Part shown: positions 43,102 through 51,892 of the stretch, piece after piece
Position numbering within the stretch: the first letter of the stretch is position 1
Layout of the letters: each line of letters begins with the position of its first letter
Source: Paenibacillus thalictri
Lineage (GTDB): Bacteria > Bacillota > Bacilli > Paenibacillales > NBRC-103111
Assembly (NCBI RefSeq): GCF_004307995.1
Contig: NZ_SIRE01000010.1
Coordinates: forward strand, 239,570 to 303,569
Length of the DNA: 64,000 bases
Direction of reading: 5' to 3'
Made by a program: the position numbers and the translations under genes
Notes under the pieces: model-generated
The model's input: only the letters and a program-made list of their open reading frames with translations
Databases searched by the model: none
Told to the model about the DNA's origin: nothing

Positions 43102-43328
43102 AGAGGTTGTTCAAAAAGTCGCCATTTGATCACGAAGCAAGTGAGGAAGCGAACCATCATTGAATCTTGCGTTCACCTTCGAAGTCAGGTGCACATGCAG
43201 GTTTTGCCTACACTCCGCTCCTCCTTCTTCAGGTTCTCGCAACCTTCCTGGTTGCATGGGCGAGCAGTTCGCCGTCAGGCGAACGACCAGCCTTGGTGCT
43301 GAAAAGCCGACTTTTTGAAATTGCACTT
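43102..43328. mobile_element. MITE-like element before coaBC
   Basis: The segment is bounded by a perfect 12-bp inverted repeat, TTCAAAAAGTCG (43110-43121) and CGACTTTTTGAA (43308-43319). Further similarity outward is AGAGG on the left and TTGCACTT on the right. It encodes no transposase. The interior has smaller hairpins such as GTTCGCC/GGCGAAC (43267-43284) and GCAACC/GGTTGC. Closely similar ends occur at 25148-25178 in this window. It fills nearly all the space between the rpoZ terminator and the coaBC ribosome binding site. Confidence 0.65.
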
Positions 43329-43351
43329 TACAAGAATCGGGGGGAAGCAGC

Positions 43352-44563
43352 ATGTTGAAAGGAAAGACGGTAGTGTTGGGCGTTTGCGGAGGAATCGCCG
43401 CTTACAAAGCGGCGGCGTTATGCAGTAAGCTGGCGCAGGCCGGGGCGAATGTCAGGGTGATTATGACGGAATCCGCGGTGAAGTTTGTCGCTCCGCTCAC
43501 ATTTCAAACGTTGTCTCGTCATGATGTCGCAGTAGATACGTTCGACGAGAAAGATGCCTCGGTGGTATCGCATATTAATCTTGCCGACAGCGCGGATCTG
43601 GTAATCGTGGCCCCGGCTACGGCGAATATGATCGCCAAAATGGCATTGGGACTCGGCGACGATATGCTCAGCACCACGCTGCTTGCTACGGAAGCCCCCA
43701 TTTTTCTGGCCCCGGCGATGAATGTCCATATGTACGCGCATCCGGCCGTTCAACACAATATGAACATATTGGCGCAGCGCGGCGTTCGTTTCATCGAGCC
43801 GGGTACGGGCCAATTAGCCTGCGGTTATGTCGGCAAAGGCCGTTTGGCCGAACCTGAGCAAATTATGCTGGAAGTATCCGGCTTTTTTGCCGAGAAAAAG
43901 CTGCTGCAGGGGAAGAAAGTGCTGGTGACCGCCGGCGGGACGGTGGAACGGATTGATCCGGTGCGTTATTTGACCAACGATTCCTCCGGTAAAATGGGCT
44001 ATGCCATTGCGGCTCAAGCGAAGCGTATGGGAGCGGACGTAGTGCTGGTAAGCGGCAAAACGACGGAGCGCGTTCCCGATGGGGTCGAGTTTGTAACTGT
44101 AGAATCGGCGCTGGATATGTACGAAGCGGTGCTGAGCCGGTTCGAGCAGACGGATATCGTAATCAAGGCGGCTGCCGTCGCGGATTACCGTCCTGCGGAA
44201 CAAGCGCCGCAAAAGCTGAAAAAAAACAATGACGAGCTGACGATCACTTTTGTGAAAAACCCGGATATTTTGCAGACGCTCGGTCAAAAAAAGCACGGAC
44301 AGTTTCTGGTCGGCTTCGCCGCGGAAACCGAACGTGTCGAAGAATATGCCATGGGCAAGCTGCGCAAAAAAAACTGCGATTTGGTGGTGGCCAACGATGT
44401 GAGCGCAGACGGAGCAGGATTCGGCACGGATACGAATATTGTCCGCATCTATGACGCGCAAGGTCTTGCCCTGCAGCTGCCGATCATGAGCAAAACGGAC
44501 GTGGCGACACGCATTTTAACATTGGTGGCCTCGCGTTTGGGCTCAAACAAAGGGGCTGGCTGA
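43352..44563 (+). CDS. coaBC: Bifunctional phosphopantothenoylcysteine decarboxylase/synthetase
   Basis: Catalyses two steps of coenzyme A synthesis. The 403 residues have an N-terminal CoaC flavoprotein (VLGVCGGIAAYKAAAL, SADLVIVAPATANMIAKMALG, and the PAMNVHMYAHPAVQHN motif) and a C-terminal CoaB domain from about 185 (VLVTAGGTVERIDPVRYLTN, KAAAVADYRP). GGGGGG precedes the ATG by 8 bases. Gene order coaBC-priA-def-fmt-rsmB-rlmN follows B. subtilis. No clear sigma-A promoter stands before it apart from the MITE-like element. Confidence 0.96.
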   Translation: MLKGKTVVLGVCGGIAAYKAAALCSKLAQAGANVRVIMTESAVKFVAPLTFQTLSRHDVAVDTFDEKDASVVSHINLADSADLVIVAPATANMIAKMALGLGDDMLSTTLLATEAPIFLAPAMNVHMYAHPAVQHNMNILAQRGVRFIEPGTGQLACGYVGKGRLAEPEQIMLEVSGFFAEKKLLQGKKVLVTAGGTVERIDPVRYLTNDSSGKMGYAIAAQAKRMGADVVLVSGKTTERVPDGVEFVTVESALDMYEAVLSRFEQTDIVIKAAAVADYRPAEQAPQKLKKNNDELTITFVKNPDILQTLGQKKHGQFLVGFAAETERVEEYAMGKLRKKNCDLVVANDVSADGAGFGTDTNIVRIYDAQGLALQLPIMSKTDVATRILTLVASRLGSNKGAG

Positions 44564-47008
44564 ATGTACGCAAAAGTCATCGTGGACGTGCCGGCTAAAC
44601 AGACGGACCGTCCTTTCGATTATATCGTGCCGGAGCCGCTGCGGGATTGGGTTGCGGTCGGCTCGCGTGTCGGGGTGCCGTTTGGTCCGAGAGTTTTGCA
44701 AGGTTTTGTGGTGGAGCTGCAGGAAAGCAGCGATTTATCCGCCGCTAAGCTGAAACCGATCGAACAAGTGCTGGACTTATATCCGCCGTTGACACCGGAG
44801 TTGGTCGAGCTAGGGCGCTGGCTCAGCGAAACGTATTTATGCCCTTATATTATCGCGCTTCAAGCGATGGTTCCCGGAGCGCTGAAGTCGAAGTACGAGC
44901 GCCATGTGAAGTTATCCGGCGACCCTTCGTATGATGACGGCTTGTTCCGGCTGCCGGTGTACGACGAAATTATCGCTTTTGTCCAGTCGAAAGGTTCCGT
45001 CGAATTAAACGCCCTGCTTGAAAAATACCGTTCATCCGGAGCGGCCGTGAAAGACATGTTGTCTTCAGGAACACTTGTCGAATTCCAATTTATAAAAGGC
45101 AGCGCGCCTGCAAAAACCGCCTTGACCGTTTTCCCCCCGGAACAGCCGCTGCAATATGTGGAGCAAATACCCGCGCGTTCCCCGAAACAAAGAGATGTGC
45201 TTCATTATTTTGCCGATCATCCGGGTCCCGTTAAATTGTCTGAATTGGTGGCGCAGTTGAAGATCAGCGCAAGCACTGTCAAAGGGCTGGCGGAAAAAGG
45301 CATCGTCGCCATCAAGGAAGTTGAAATATTCCGCGATCCCTATGCGGGACGTCATTTTCAGAAAACGTCGCCGCTGTCTTTGACAGACGAACAGCAGGCC
45401 GTGTTCGGCGAAATCAAGGAAAGCGTTGCGGATCAGCGCCATGCTGTATTTTTGCTGCAGGGCGTAACCGGCAGCGGCAAAACCGAAGTGTATCTGCAGG
45501 CCATTCAGCAATGTTTGGACATGCAGCGCGAGGCGATTGTGCTGGTGCCGGAAATTTCGCTCACGCCGCAGATGGTCGAACGGTTTAAGGGCCGGTTCGG
45601 TGACGAGGTGGCGGTCATGCACAGCCGTTTGTCGCAAGGCGAACGGTACGACGAATGGCGCAAAATCATGCTGAAGCAAGCCAAGGTGGCGATTGGCGCC
45701 CGTTCGGCGATTTTTGCCCCTTTTTCCAATATCGGGTTGATCATTATCGACGAGGAGCACGAGACGTCGTATAAGCAGGAAGAGAGCCCCAAATACCACG
45801 CGAGGGATGCGGCGATCGCCAGAGCGCGGAAGCACCGGGCGGCCGTAGTGCTTGGTTCGGCCACGCCGTCGCTCGAAAGCGTGTACCGGACAACCGAGGA
45901 AGGCGGTTATTTCCGGCTGCTTTCCATGAAGTCGCGGGTGGAGAACCGGCCGCTGCCAAAGGTGAATATCGTCGACATGCGCGACCAGCTGAAGGCGGGT
46001 AATCGCTCCATGTTCAGCAGACCGTTGTATAAAGCGATTGAAGAACGGTTACACAAGAAAGAACAGATCGTTTTGCTGCTCAACCGCAGAGGGTACTCTA
46101 CGTTTGTGATGTGCCGCACTTGCGGATATGTGGCAAGCTGCCCGCATTGCGACATTTCGCTGACTTATCATCAGCAAGCCCATTCGGTCAGGTGCCATTA
46201 CTGCGGTTATGCAGAGCGGGAGCCCGTCGTTTGTCCGAGCTGTCAAAGCGAACATATCCGGCATTTCGGAACCGGAACGCAGCGGGTGGAGGAAGAGCTG
46301 AGCAAGCTGTTTCCCGGCATCCGGGTCATTCGGATGGATATGGATACGACAACGGAGAAAGGCTCGCACGAAAAATGGCTGAACATGTTTAAAAACCGTC
46401 AAGCCGACGTGCTGCTCGGCACGCAAATGGTCGCCAAAGGGCTGGATTTTCCTTATGTGACCCTTGTCGGGGCGCTGGCTGCCGATTCCGTGCTCAACTT
46501 GCCGGATTTTCGCTCCGCCGAGCGGACGTTTCAACTGCTGACGCAGGTTGCGGGCCGGGCTGGACGTCATGAGCTGCCGGGCGAGGTGTTCGTGCAGACG
46601 TACACGCCGGAGCATTACAGCGTCATCAGCGCCAGCCATCACGATTACGCCGCATTTATGCGCGAAGAAATGGCGATGCGCCGTACGGGCGGGTATCCTC
46701 CCTATTGCCGCTTGATTCTTGTTACGTTCTCGCACGAGCAGCTGCAGCTGCTGGTCCGCACGGCGGAAACGTTTGTTTCGCGTCTGAAGGAATCGGGCCG
46801 GGATGTGCCGGGAATGGACGTGTTAGGCCCTGTCGCATCGCCGCTTGCGCGAATCAAAGATAGATATCGGTTTCAATGCATGATAAAATATCGTGGAGGG
46901 GCGGATGCAGCCCGCCTTGTACGACAAACGGCAGATTCGCTGCAGGACACGGTGAGCAAACACAAATTGCAGATCAGCGTGGATGTGGACCCGCAGTTAT
47001 TAATGTGA
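44564..47008 (+). CDS. priA: Primosomal protein N' (replication restart helicase)
   Basis: Superfamily 2 helicase of 814 residues that recognises stalled forks and reloads the replisome. N-terminal DNA-binding domain (RPFDYIVPEPLRDWVAVGSR), Walker A GVTGSGKTEVY, DEEH box followed by ETSYKQEESPKYHARD, and the zinc cluster with eight Cys (CRTCGYVASCPHCD and CHYCGYAEREPVVCPSC) near residues 515-560. Motif VI is QVAGRAGR. The start codon follows the coaBC stop directly. GGGGCTGG is a weak ribosome binding site, so coupling is likely. Confidence 0.97.
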   Translation: MYAKVIVDVPAKQTDRPFDYIVPEPLRDWVAVGSRVGVPFGPRVLQGFVVELQESSDLSAAKLKPIEQVLDLYPPLTPELVELGRWLSETYLCPYIIALQAMVPGALKSKYERHVKLSGDPSYDDGLFRLPVYDEIIAFVQSKGSVELNALLEKYRSSGAAVKDMLSSGTLVEFQFIKGSAPAKTALTVFPPEQPLQYVEQIPARSPKQRDVLHYFADHPGPVKLSELVAQLKISASTVKGLAEKGIVAIKEVEIFRDPYAGRHFQKTSPLSLTDEQQAVFGEIKESVADQRHAVFLLQGVTGSGKTEVYLQAIQQCLDMQREAIVLVPEISLTPQMVERFKGRFGDEVAVMHSRLSQGERYDEWRKIMLKQAKVAIGARSAIFAPFSNIGLIIIDEEHETSYKQEESPKYHARDAAIARARKHRAAVVLGSATPSLESVYRTTEEGGYFRLLSMKSRVENRPLPKVNIVDMRDQLKAGNRSMFSRPLYKAIEERLHKKEQIVLLLNRRGYSTFVMCRTCGYVASCPHCDISLTYHQQAHSVRCHYCGYAEREPVVCPSCQSEHIRHFGTGTQRVEEELSKLFPGIRVIRMDMDTTTEKGSHEKWLNMFKNRQADVLLGTQMVAKGLDFPYVTLVGALAADSVLNLPDFRSAERTFQLLTQVAGRAGRHELPGEVFVQTYTPEHYSVISASHHDYAAFMREEMAMRRTGGYPPYCRLILVTFSHEQLQLLVRTAETFVSRLKESGRDVPGMDVLGPVASPLARIKDRYRFQCMIKYRGGADAARLVRQTADSLQDTVSKHKLQISVDVDPQLLM

Positions 47009-47047
47009 TCCATACATACAGATGAATATAGATGGAGGGAATGGACG

Positions 47048-47533
47048 ATGGCGATACGCATTATTGTGAAAGACCCGGATCCGGTGCTCAGAGAGAAAGC
47101 AAAGCCGGTGACGAAATTAAACGCGAGCATCCACAAACTGCTCAAGGATATGGCCGATACGATGTACGACGCGCAGGGCGTCGGCCTCGCTGCTCCGCAA
47201 ATCGGCATTTTGAAGCGGGTGATCGTGATGGATGTTGGGGATGAGCACGGATTGATCGAAATGATCAACCCCGAAGTGGTTTCGCAGGAAGGCGAACAAT
47301 TCGGGCCGGAAGGCTGCCTCAGCATTCCGGGAATGTCCGGCGATGTGCGGCGCGCAGCCAAGGTGACGGCGAAGGGCCTTGACCGCGACGGCAATGAAAT
47401 TGTGATTGAAGGCACGGAGCTGCTGGCCCGCTGCATTTTGCATGAGATCGATCACTTAAACGGGGTTTTATTTACGGACTTAGCGGAAAAAATGTATCGT
47501 AACGATGCTCCCGAGATGGACGATCAAGCATGA
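47048..47533 (+). CDS. def: Peptide deformylase
   Basis: Removes the formyl group from new polypeptides, using a ferrous ion. All three motifs are present in the 161-residue product: GVGLAAPQIG, EGCLSIPG (metal Cys) and HEIDHLNG (two metal His and the catalytic Glu). It belongs to the shorter type 1 form. GGAGGGAATGGACG precedes the ATG. The last codons overlap fmt by 4 bases. Confidence 0.97.
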   Translation: MAIRIIVKDPDPVLREKAKPVTKLNASIHKLLKDMADTMYDAQGVGLAAPQIGILKRVIVMDVGDEHGLIEMINPEVVSQEGEQFGPEGCLSIPGMSGDVRRAAKVTAKGLDRDGNEIVIEGTELLARCILHEIDHLNGVLFTDLAEKMYRNDAPEMDDQA

Positions 47534-48528
47534 GCAAGGATGTCCGTATCGTTTTTATGGGTACTCCCGATTTCGCCGTACTTTCGCTGCGCGCGCTTGT
47601 CGAAGAGGGCTACAACGTGGTTGGCGTCATCACGCAGCCGGACCGTCCTACGGGCCGCAAGCGGGTACTGACGCCGACGCCGGTTAAGGCGGAAGCTGAA
47701 AGGCACGGCATTCCCGTGCTTCAGCCGGAACGGATGCGCCGCCCGGAAGCTGTTCAAGCGCTGCGCGAACTGCAGCCGGACTTGATCGTCACGGCCGCTT
47801 ACGGGCAAATATTGTCCAAGGCGGTGCTGGACATACCACAACACGGATGTATCAACATTCATGCTTCGCTGCTGCCCAAATACCGCGGCGGCGCGCCGAT
47901 CCATTACGCGGTGATGAACGGCGACGCGGTAACGGGCGTAACCATCATGTATATGGCCGAAGGTATGGATACCGGGGATATGATCAGCAAGGTGGAGGTT
48001 CCGATCGCCGATTCCGATACGACCGGGACGTTGTTCGAATCGCTTGCCGCGGAAGGCGCGGCACTCTTGAAACGCACGCTGCCCGACCTGCTGGCCGGAC
48101 GTATCGAGCCACAGCCGCAAAACGACGCGGAGGCGGTCTATTCGCCGACGATTAAACGCGAGGACGAACGGATCGATTGGTCGCTGCCGGCCGTACGCAT
48201 CCGCAATCTGGTGAGGGCGCTTCATCCGCGTCCGGGCGCATACACGTGGTGGAACGGCGACGTGCTCAAAATATGGGGCTGCCAGCTTGACGGCAAGGCC
48301 GTTCATGCGCAGGCGGCATCCCCATCCGGAGCTGCGCCGGGAACCGTGCTGCGAAGCTCGGAGACGGGTATCGAAGTGCAGACCGGGCAAGGCACGTTAT
48401 GGATCACGGAGCTGCAGCCATCCGGTAAAAAAACGATGGACGCCGCCACCTTTTTGCGGGGCAGCCACATAAGTGCGGGAACGGTGCTTGGCGAGACGCC
48501 AGCGGCGGTAGGTAGAAGCCGTGAGTAA
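47530..48528 (+). CDS. fmt: Methionyl-tRNA formyltransferase
   Basis: Formylates initiator Met-tRNA with 10-formyl-tetrahydrofolate. The 332 residues start with VFMGTPDFAVLSLRALVEEG and contain the INIHASLLPKYRGGAPIHYA block with catalytic Asn/His, then MDTGDM. The C-terminal domain (from about 205) binds tRNA. The ATGA overlap with def indicates coupling. The next gene begins inside its end or just after it. Confidence 0.97.
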   Translation: MSKDVRIVFMGTPDFAVLSLRALVEEGYNVVGVITQPDRPTGRKRVLTPTPVKAEAERHGIPVLQPERMRRPEAVQALRELQPDLIVTAAYGQILSKAVLDIPQHGCINIHASLLPKYRGGAPIHYAVMNGDAVTGVTIMYMAEGMDTGDMISKVEVPIADSDTTGTLFESLAAEGAALLKRTLPDLLAGRIEPQPQNDAEAVYSPTIKREDERIDWSLPAVRIRNLVRALHPRPGAYTWWNGDVLKIWGCQLDGKAVHAQAASPSGAAPGTVLRSSETGIEVQTGQGTLWITELQPSGKKTMDAATFLRGSHISAGTVLGETPAAVGRSRE

Positions 48529-49966
48529 TCGAGTGGGAGGTCCCAGCCGCGTGAACACCGTAATCGAAGGCAAAAACAAGCAGCTGTCCGCGCGGCAAAT
48601 CGCCCTGGACGTGCTCGTCCGCGTCGACCGCGACGGCTCGTACAGCAACCTGCTGCTGCACCAGACGCTGCAAAAACACGAGTTGTCCAGACCCGATGCG
48701 GCGCTGGCGACCGAACTTGTTTACGGCACCATCCAGCGCCTTAACACGATCGATTATTTTCTCGCGCAGTTTGTCAAACAAGGGCTGCGCAAGCTGGAGC
48801 CTTGGGTAAAATGCTTGCTCCGCTTAAGTTTTTACCAGCTGTATTATTTGGAACGGATACCGGAGCACGCCGCGGTAAATGAAGCGGTGAACATCGCCAA
48901 GAAAAAAGGGCACCAAGGCATATCGGGCATGGTCAACGGGGTGCTGCGCAACGTCATCCGGCAGAAAGCGTCGTTGACGATACCGGAGCGCCTCGCTCCG
49001 GCTGCCCGGATCGCGCTGCTGCATTCCCATCCCGAATGGCTTGTCGCGCGCTGGATCGAACAATACGGGATCGGCGCAACGGAACGTATGTGCGCCGCGG
49101 CCAACGTCCCGCCGCATGTCAGCATCCGCATGAACCGGCTCAAATCGGATCGCACCGAACTGATCGCCGAATTAGCGGAGGAGGGTATTGACGCTGCGCC
49201 TTCGGCGTTAGCCCCGGCGGGAATTGTCGTGACGAATGCCGGAAACATGGCGCTGAATCCGAAATTTGGGGCTGGCGTCTTTTCCATTCAGGATGAAAGC
49301 TCGATGCTGGTGGCCGAGCTGGTCGATCCTCAGCCCGGCATGCGGGTGCTCGATTGCTGCGCCGCCCCTGGCGGCAAAACCGCCCATATGGCGGAAAAAA
49401 TGGACGACCGGGGCGAAATTATCGCCTGCGACATTCACGAGCATAAACAAGCGCTGATCGAAGCGCAGGCCAAACGGCTCGGGCTGAAGTCGATCCGCAC
49501 GATCGTGCAGGACGCACGCGAGCTGGCCGGGCGTTTTCCCGAGGATTCCTTCGACCGCGTGCTGCTGGATGCGCCGTGCTCGGGGCTCGGCGTAATCCGC
49601 CGCAAGCCGGAAATCAAATGGACTAAGCAAGCGGAGGATATCACCGCGGTCAGCGTTGTGCAAAGAGACCTGCTCGAGCAGGTGAAAAGACTCGTGAAGC
49701 CGGGCGGCGTGCTCGTATACAGCACCTGTACGGTAGAGCGCAGCGAGAACGACAAGATGATCGAGGCGTTTTTGCAGGACAACCCGGATTTCAGGCTCGA
49801 CGCCGATCCCGGCGGACCGGCAGGAGCGCTGCGGCAGAAGCTGGAGCAAACGTCTGTGGCGGATGCGGGAGCCAGCGCCGCCGTGCTGCCGATGGGCATG
49901 GTGCAAATCCTGCCGCAGCAGTTCGGCACGGACGGATTTTTTATCGCCCGGTTAATCAGAGTGTAA
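48521..49966 (+). CDS. rsmB: 16S rRNA (cytosine-967-C5)-methyltransferase
   Basis: SAM-dependent rRNA methylase. N-terminal NusB-like RNA-binding domain (ARQIALDVLVRVDRDGSYSN to about 150), then the Rossmann methylase with the SAM motif DCCAAPGGKTAHMAE, DAPCSGLGVIRRKPEIKW, and the catalytic Cys in VYSTCTVERSEND. Its 481-residue frame starts at GTG 48521, overlapping fmt by 8 bases. A GTG at 48551 is an alternative since GGGAGG lies 10 bases before it. The order fmt-rsmB-rlmN matches B. subtilis. Confidence 0.95.
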   Translation: MSNRVGGPSRVNTVIEGKNKQLSARQIALDVLVRVDRDGSYSNLLLHQTLQKHELSRPDAALATELVYGTIQRLNTIDYFLAQFVKQGLRKLEPWVKCLLRLSFYQLYYLERIPEHAAVNEAVNIAKKKGHQGISGMVNGVLRNVIRQKASLTIPERLAPAARIALLHSHPEWLVARWIEQYGIGATERMCAAANVPPHVSIRMNRLKSDRTELIAELAEEGIDAAPSALAPAGIVVTNAGNMALNPKFGAGVFSIQDESSMLVAELVDPQPGMRVLDCCAAPGGKTAHMAEKMDDRGEIIACDIHEHKQALIEAQAKRLGLKSIRTIVQDARELAGRFPEDSFDRVLLDAPCSGLGVIRRKPEIKWTKQAEDITAVSVVQRDLLEQVKRLVKPGGVLVYSTCTVERSENDKMIEAFLQDNPDFRLDADPGGPAGALRQKLEQTSVADAGASAAVLPMGMVQILPQQFGTDGFFIARLIRV

Positions 49967-50051
49967 CTAGCCCGCAGAAGGGCTTAAGCCATATCCGCAC
50001 GAAGGACGCTGCGGAACAAGCAAATCCATCAAGTAATGGGGTTTAAAAATT

Positions 50052-51116
50052 ATGGAAACAACGGAAAAAAAACCATTTGTATATGACCTCTCACTCGAAC
50101 AATGGCAGGAGTGGGTCAAGCAAAACGGCGAGTCGGCGTTTCGCGCCGGACAAATTTTCGACTGGCTGTATGTGAAGCGGGTATCCTCCTTCGAGGAGAT
50201 GAGCAACCTGCCGAAGGCGCTGCGCGAGAAGCTGCTGGCCGCTTTCAGCTTTGTAACGCTGAAGGAGGTCGCCAAACAGCAGTCGCAGGACGGCACGGTC
50301 AAATTTTTGTTCGAGCTGGAGGACAAAAATGCGATCGAAACGGTCATCATGAAGCACAGCTACGGCAACAGCGTTTGCGTGACTACCCAAGTGGGCTGCC
50401 GGATCGGCTGTACGTTCTGCGCCTCCACGCTCGGCGGCCTGAAGCGGAATCTCGCTCCCGGCGAAATCATCGCGCAGGTTGTCAAAGCCCAAACGCTGCT
50501 TGACGCGACAGACGAGCGGGTCAGCAGCATCGTAATTATGGGTATCGGCGAACCTTTCGAGAATTATGATGCGGTGATGACGTTTCTTAATGTGATGATT
50601 CACCCGAAAGGGCTGAATATCGGACAGCGGCATATTACCGTTTCGACCAGCGGCATTGTCCCGAACATCTATCGTTTTGCGGACGAAGCGACGCAGATCA
50701 ATTTGGCGATATCGATCCATGCGCCAAACGATCAGCTTCGCTCCAAGCTGATGCCGGTCAACCGGCGTTTCCCGTTTGCCGATCTGATCGAGGCGTGCAA
50801 ATATTACGTGGCGAAGACAGGCCGCCGCATCACGTTCGAATACGCCTTGATGGGCGGGGTCAACGACCAGGCCGAACATGCCGAGGAACTGGCGCAGGTG
50901 CTCAAGGGGCTTCCGCTGTCCCACGTCAATTTGATTCCGGTCAATTTTGTAATGGAACGCAATTTTGTAAGAACAAGCCGGGATGATATTTTTGCATTCC
51001 AACGTATTTTGGAAAAGCATAAAATCAACGCCACCATCCGCCGGGAGCAGGGCAGCGATATTGCGGCGGCCTGCGGGCAGCTCCGTGCAAAACATATGGA
51101 GGCAAGTGCGAGGTGA
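50052..51116 (+). CDS. rlmN: 23S rRNA (adenine-2503-C2)/tRNA methyltransferase
   Basis: Radical SAM enzyme of 354 residues that methylates A2503 in 23S rRNA and A37 in some tRNAs. The cluster motif is [10 protein letters not shown] (CxxxCxxC), then GEPFENYD. The second catalytic Cys lies in AACGQLR near the end, and the first methyl-carrier Cys should fall in the C-terminal half. [18 protein letters not shown] is the typical start. ATG 50052 is preceded by TGGGGTTT. An 85-base gap separates it from rsmB, with only a small AGCCC/GGGCT hairpin. Confidence 0.96.
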   Translation: METTEKKPFVYDLSLEQWQEWVKQNGESAFRAGQIFDWLYVKRVSSFEEMSNLPKALREKLLAAFSFVTLKEVAKQQSQDGTVKFLFELEDKNAIETVIMKHSYGNSVCVTTQVGCRIGCTFCASTLGGLKRNLAPGEIIAQVVKAQTLLDATDERVSSIVIMGIGEPFENYDAVMTFLNVMIHPKGLNIGQRHITVSTSGIVPNIYRFADEATQINLAISIHAPNDQLRSKLMPVNRRFPFADLIEACKYYVAKTGRRITFEYALMGGVNDQAEHAEELAQVLKGLPLSHVNLIPVNFVMERNFVRTSRDDIFAFQRILEKHKINATIRREQGSDIAAACGQLRAKHMEASAR

Positions 51117-51124
51117 TTTAAGCC

Positions 51125-51886
51125 ATGAACATAGCTTTTAAAACCGACATCGGACGCGTGCGGGCCGTCAACGAAGACAGCGTGCTTGTGCGCCATGATG
51201 TCGGAGGATACGCGCTTGCGATCGTTGCCGACGGAATGGGCGGCCATCAAGCCGGGGATTTGGCCAGTCAAATGGCGATCGATATGATCAGGGAAGAACT
51301 GCGGCCGATTCATACCGGCATGTCCAAGGAACAGTGCAAGCAAGCGATTCAGGCGGCTATCGAAAACGCCAATCGCGACATTTTCGAATTCGCTTCAAAC
51401 CGTGAGGAGTATCACGGCATGGGGACCACCGTCGTTGCTGTAGCCGCTTCGGGCGATTACGCGGTCATCGGCCATGTCGGCGACAGCCGCGCCTATAAGA
51501 TTAACTCGGAGTCAATGGAACAGCTGACCGAAGATCATTCGCTTGTGAATGAACTGGTAAAAAGCGGGCAAATTACTCGTGAAGAAGCAAGCCACCACCC
51601 GCGCCGCAACGTGGTGACAAGGGCGCTGGGCACCGAGCCGACCATCAAGGTCGACGTTCTTGAACTTAATTGGCAGCAAGGAGATATGCTGCTGCTGTGC
51701 AGTGACGGACTAAGCAGTCTTGTCCGAAGCGATGTGATATTTGACATTGTGCTCGCTGACAGCGGGCTTGAGGATAAAGTGGAGCGGCTGGTCGGCGAAG
51801 CGCTTGCCGCCGGAGGCGACGACAATATATCGGTTATCCTGATAGCTAACGATACGAGAAAGCAAGATCGCGATGAAATGGGGTGA
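51125..51886 (+). CDS. prpC: PP2C-type serine/threonine phosphatase
   Basis: Manganese-dependent phosphatase of 253 residues that reverses PrkC phosphorylation in Bacillus. Motifs: KTDIGRVRAVNEDSVLV, VADGMGGHQAGDLAS (metal Asp), HVGDSRAYKI, LLLCSDGLSSLV and GGDDNISVILI. It lies 8 bases after rlmN and 6 bases before prkC, in the same order as B. subtilis. GCGAGGTGATT precedes the ATG. Confidence 0.96.
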   Translation: MNIAFKTDIGRVRAVNEDSVLVRHDVGGYALAIVADGMGGHQAGDLASQMAIDMIREELRPIHTGMSKEQCKQAIQAAIENANRDIFEFASNREEYHGMGTTVVAVAASGDYAVIGHVGDSRAYKINSESMEQLTEDHSLVNELVKSGQITREEASHHPRRNVVTRALGTEPTIKVDVLELNWQQGDMLLLCSDGLSSLVRSDVIFDIVLADSGLEDKVERLVGEALAAGGDDNISVILIANDTRKQDRDEMG

Positions 51887-51892
51887 GGATGA

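Noticed and set aside
43167..43358. A 63-codon frame inside the MITE-like element
   Set aside because: It lies within the inverted-repeat element, has no ribosome binding site and runs into the coaBC start.
50091..51095. A 334-codon antisense frame opposite rlmN
   Set aside because: Mirror of a clear gene, without family motifs or its own start signals.
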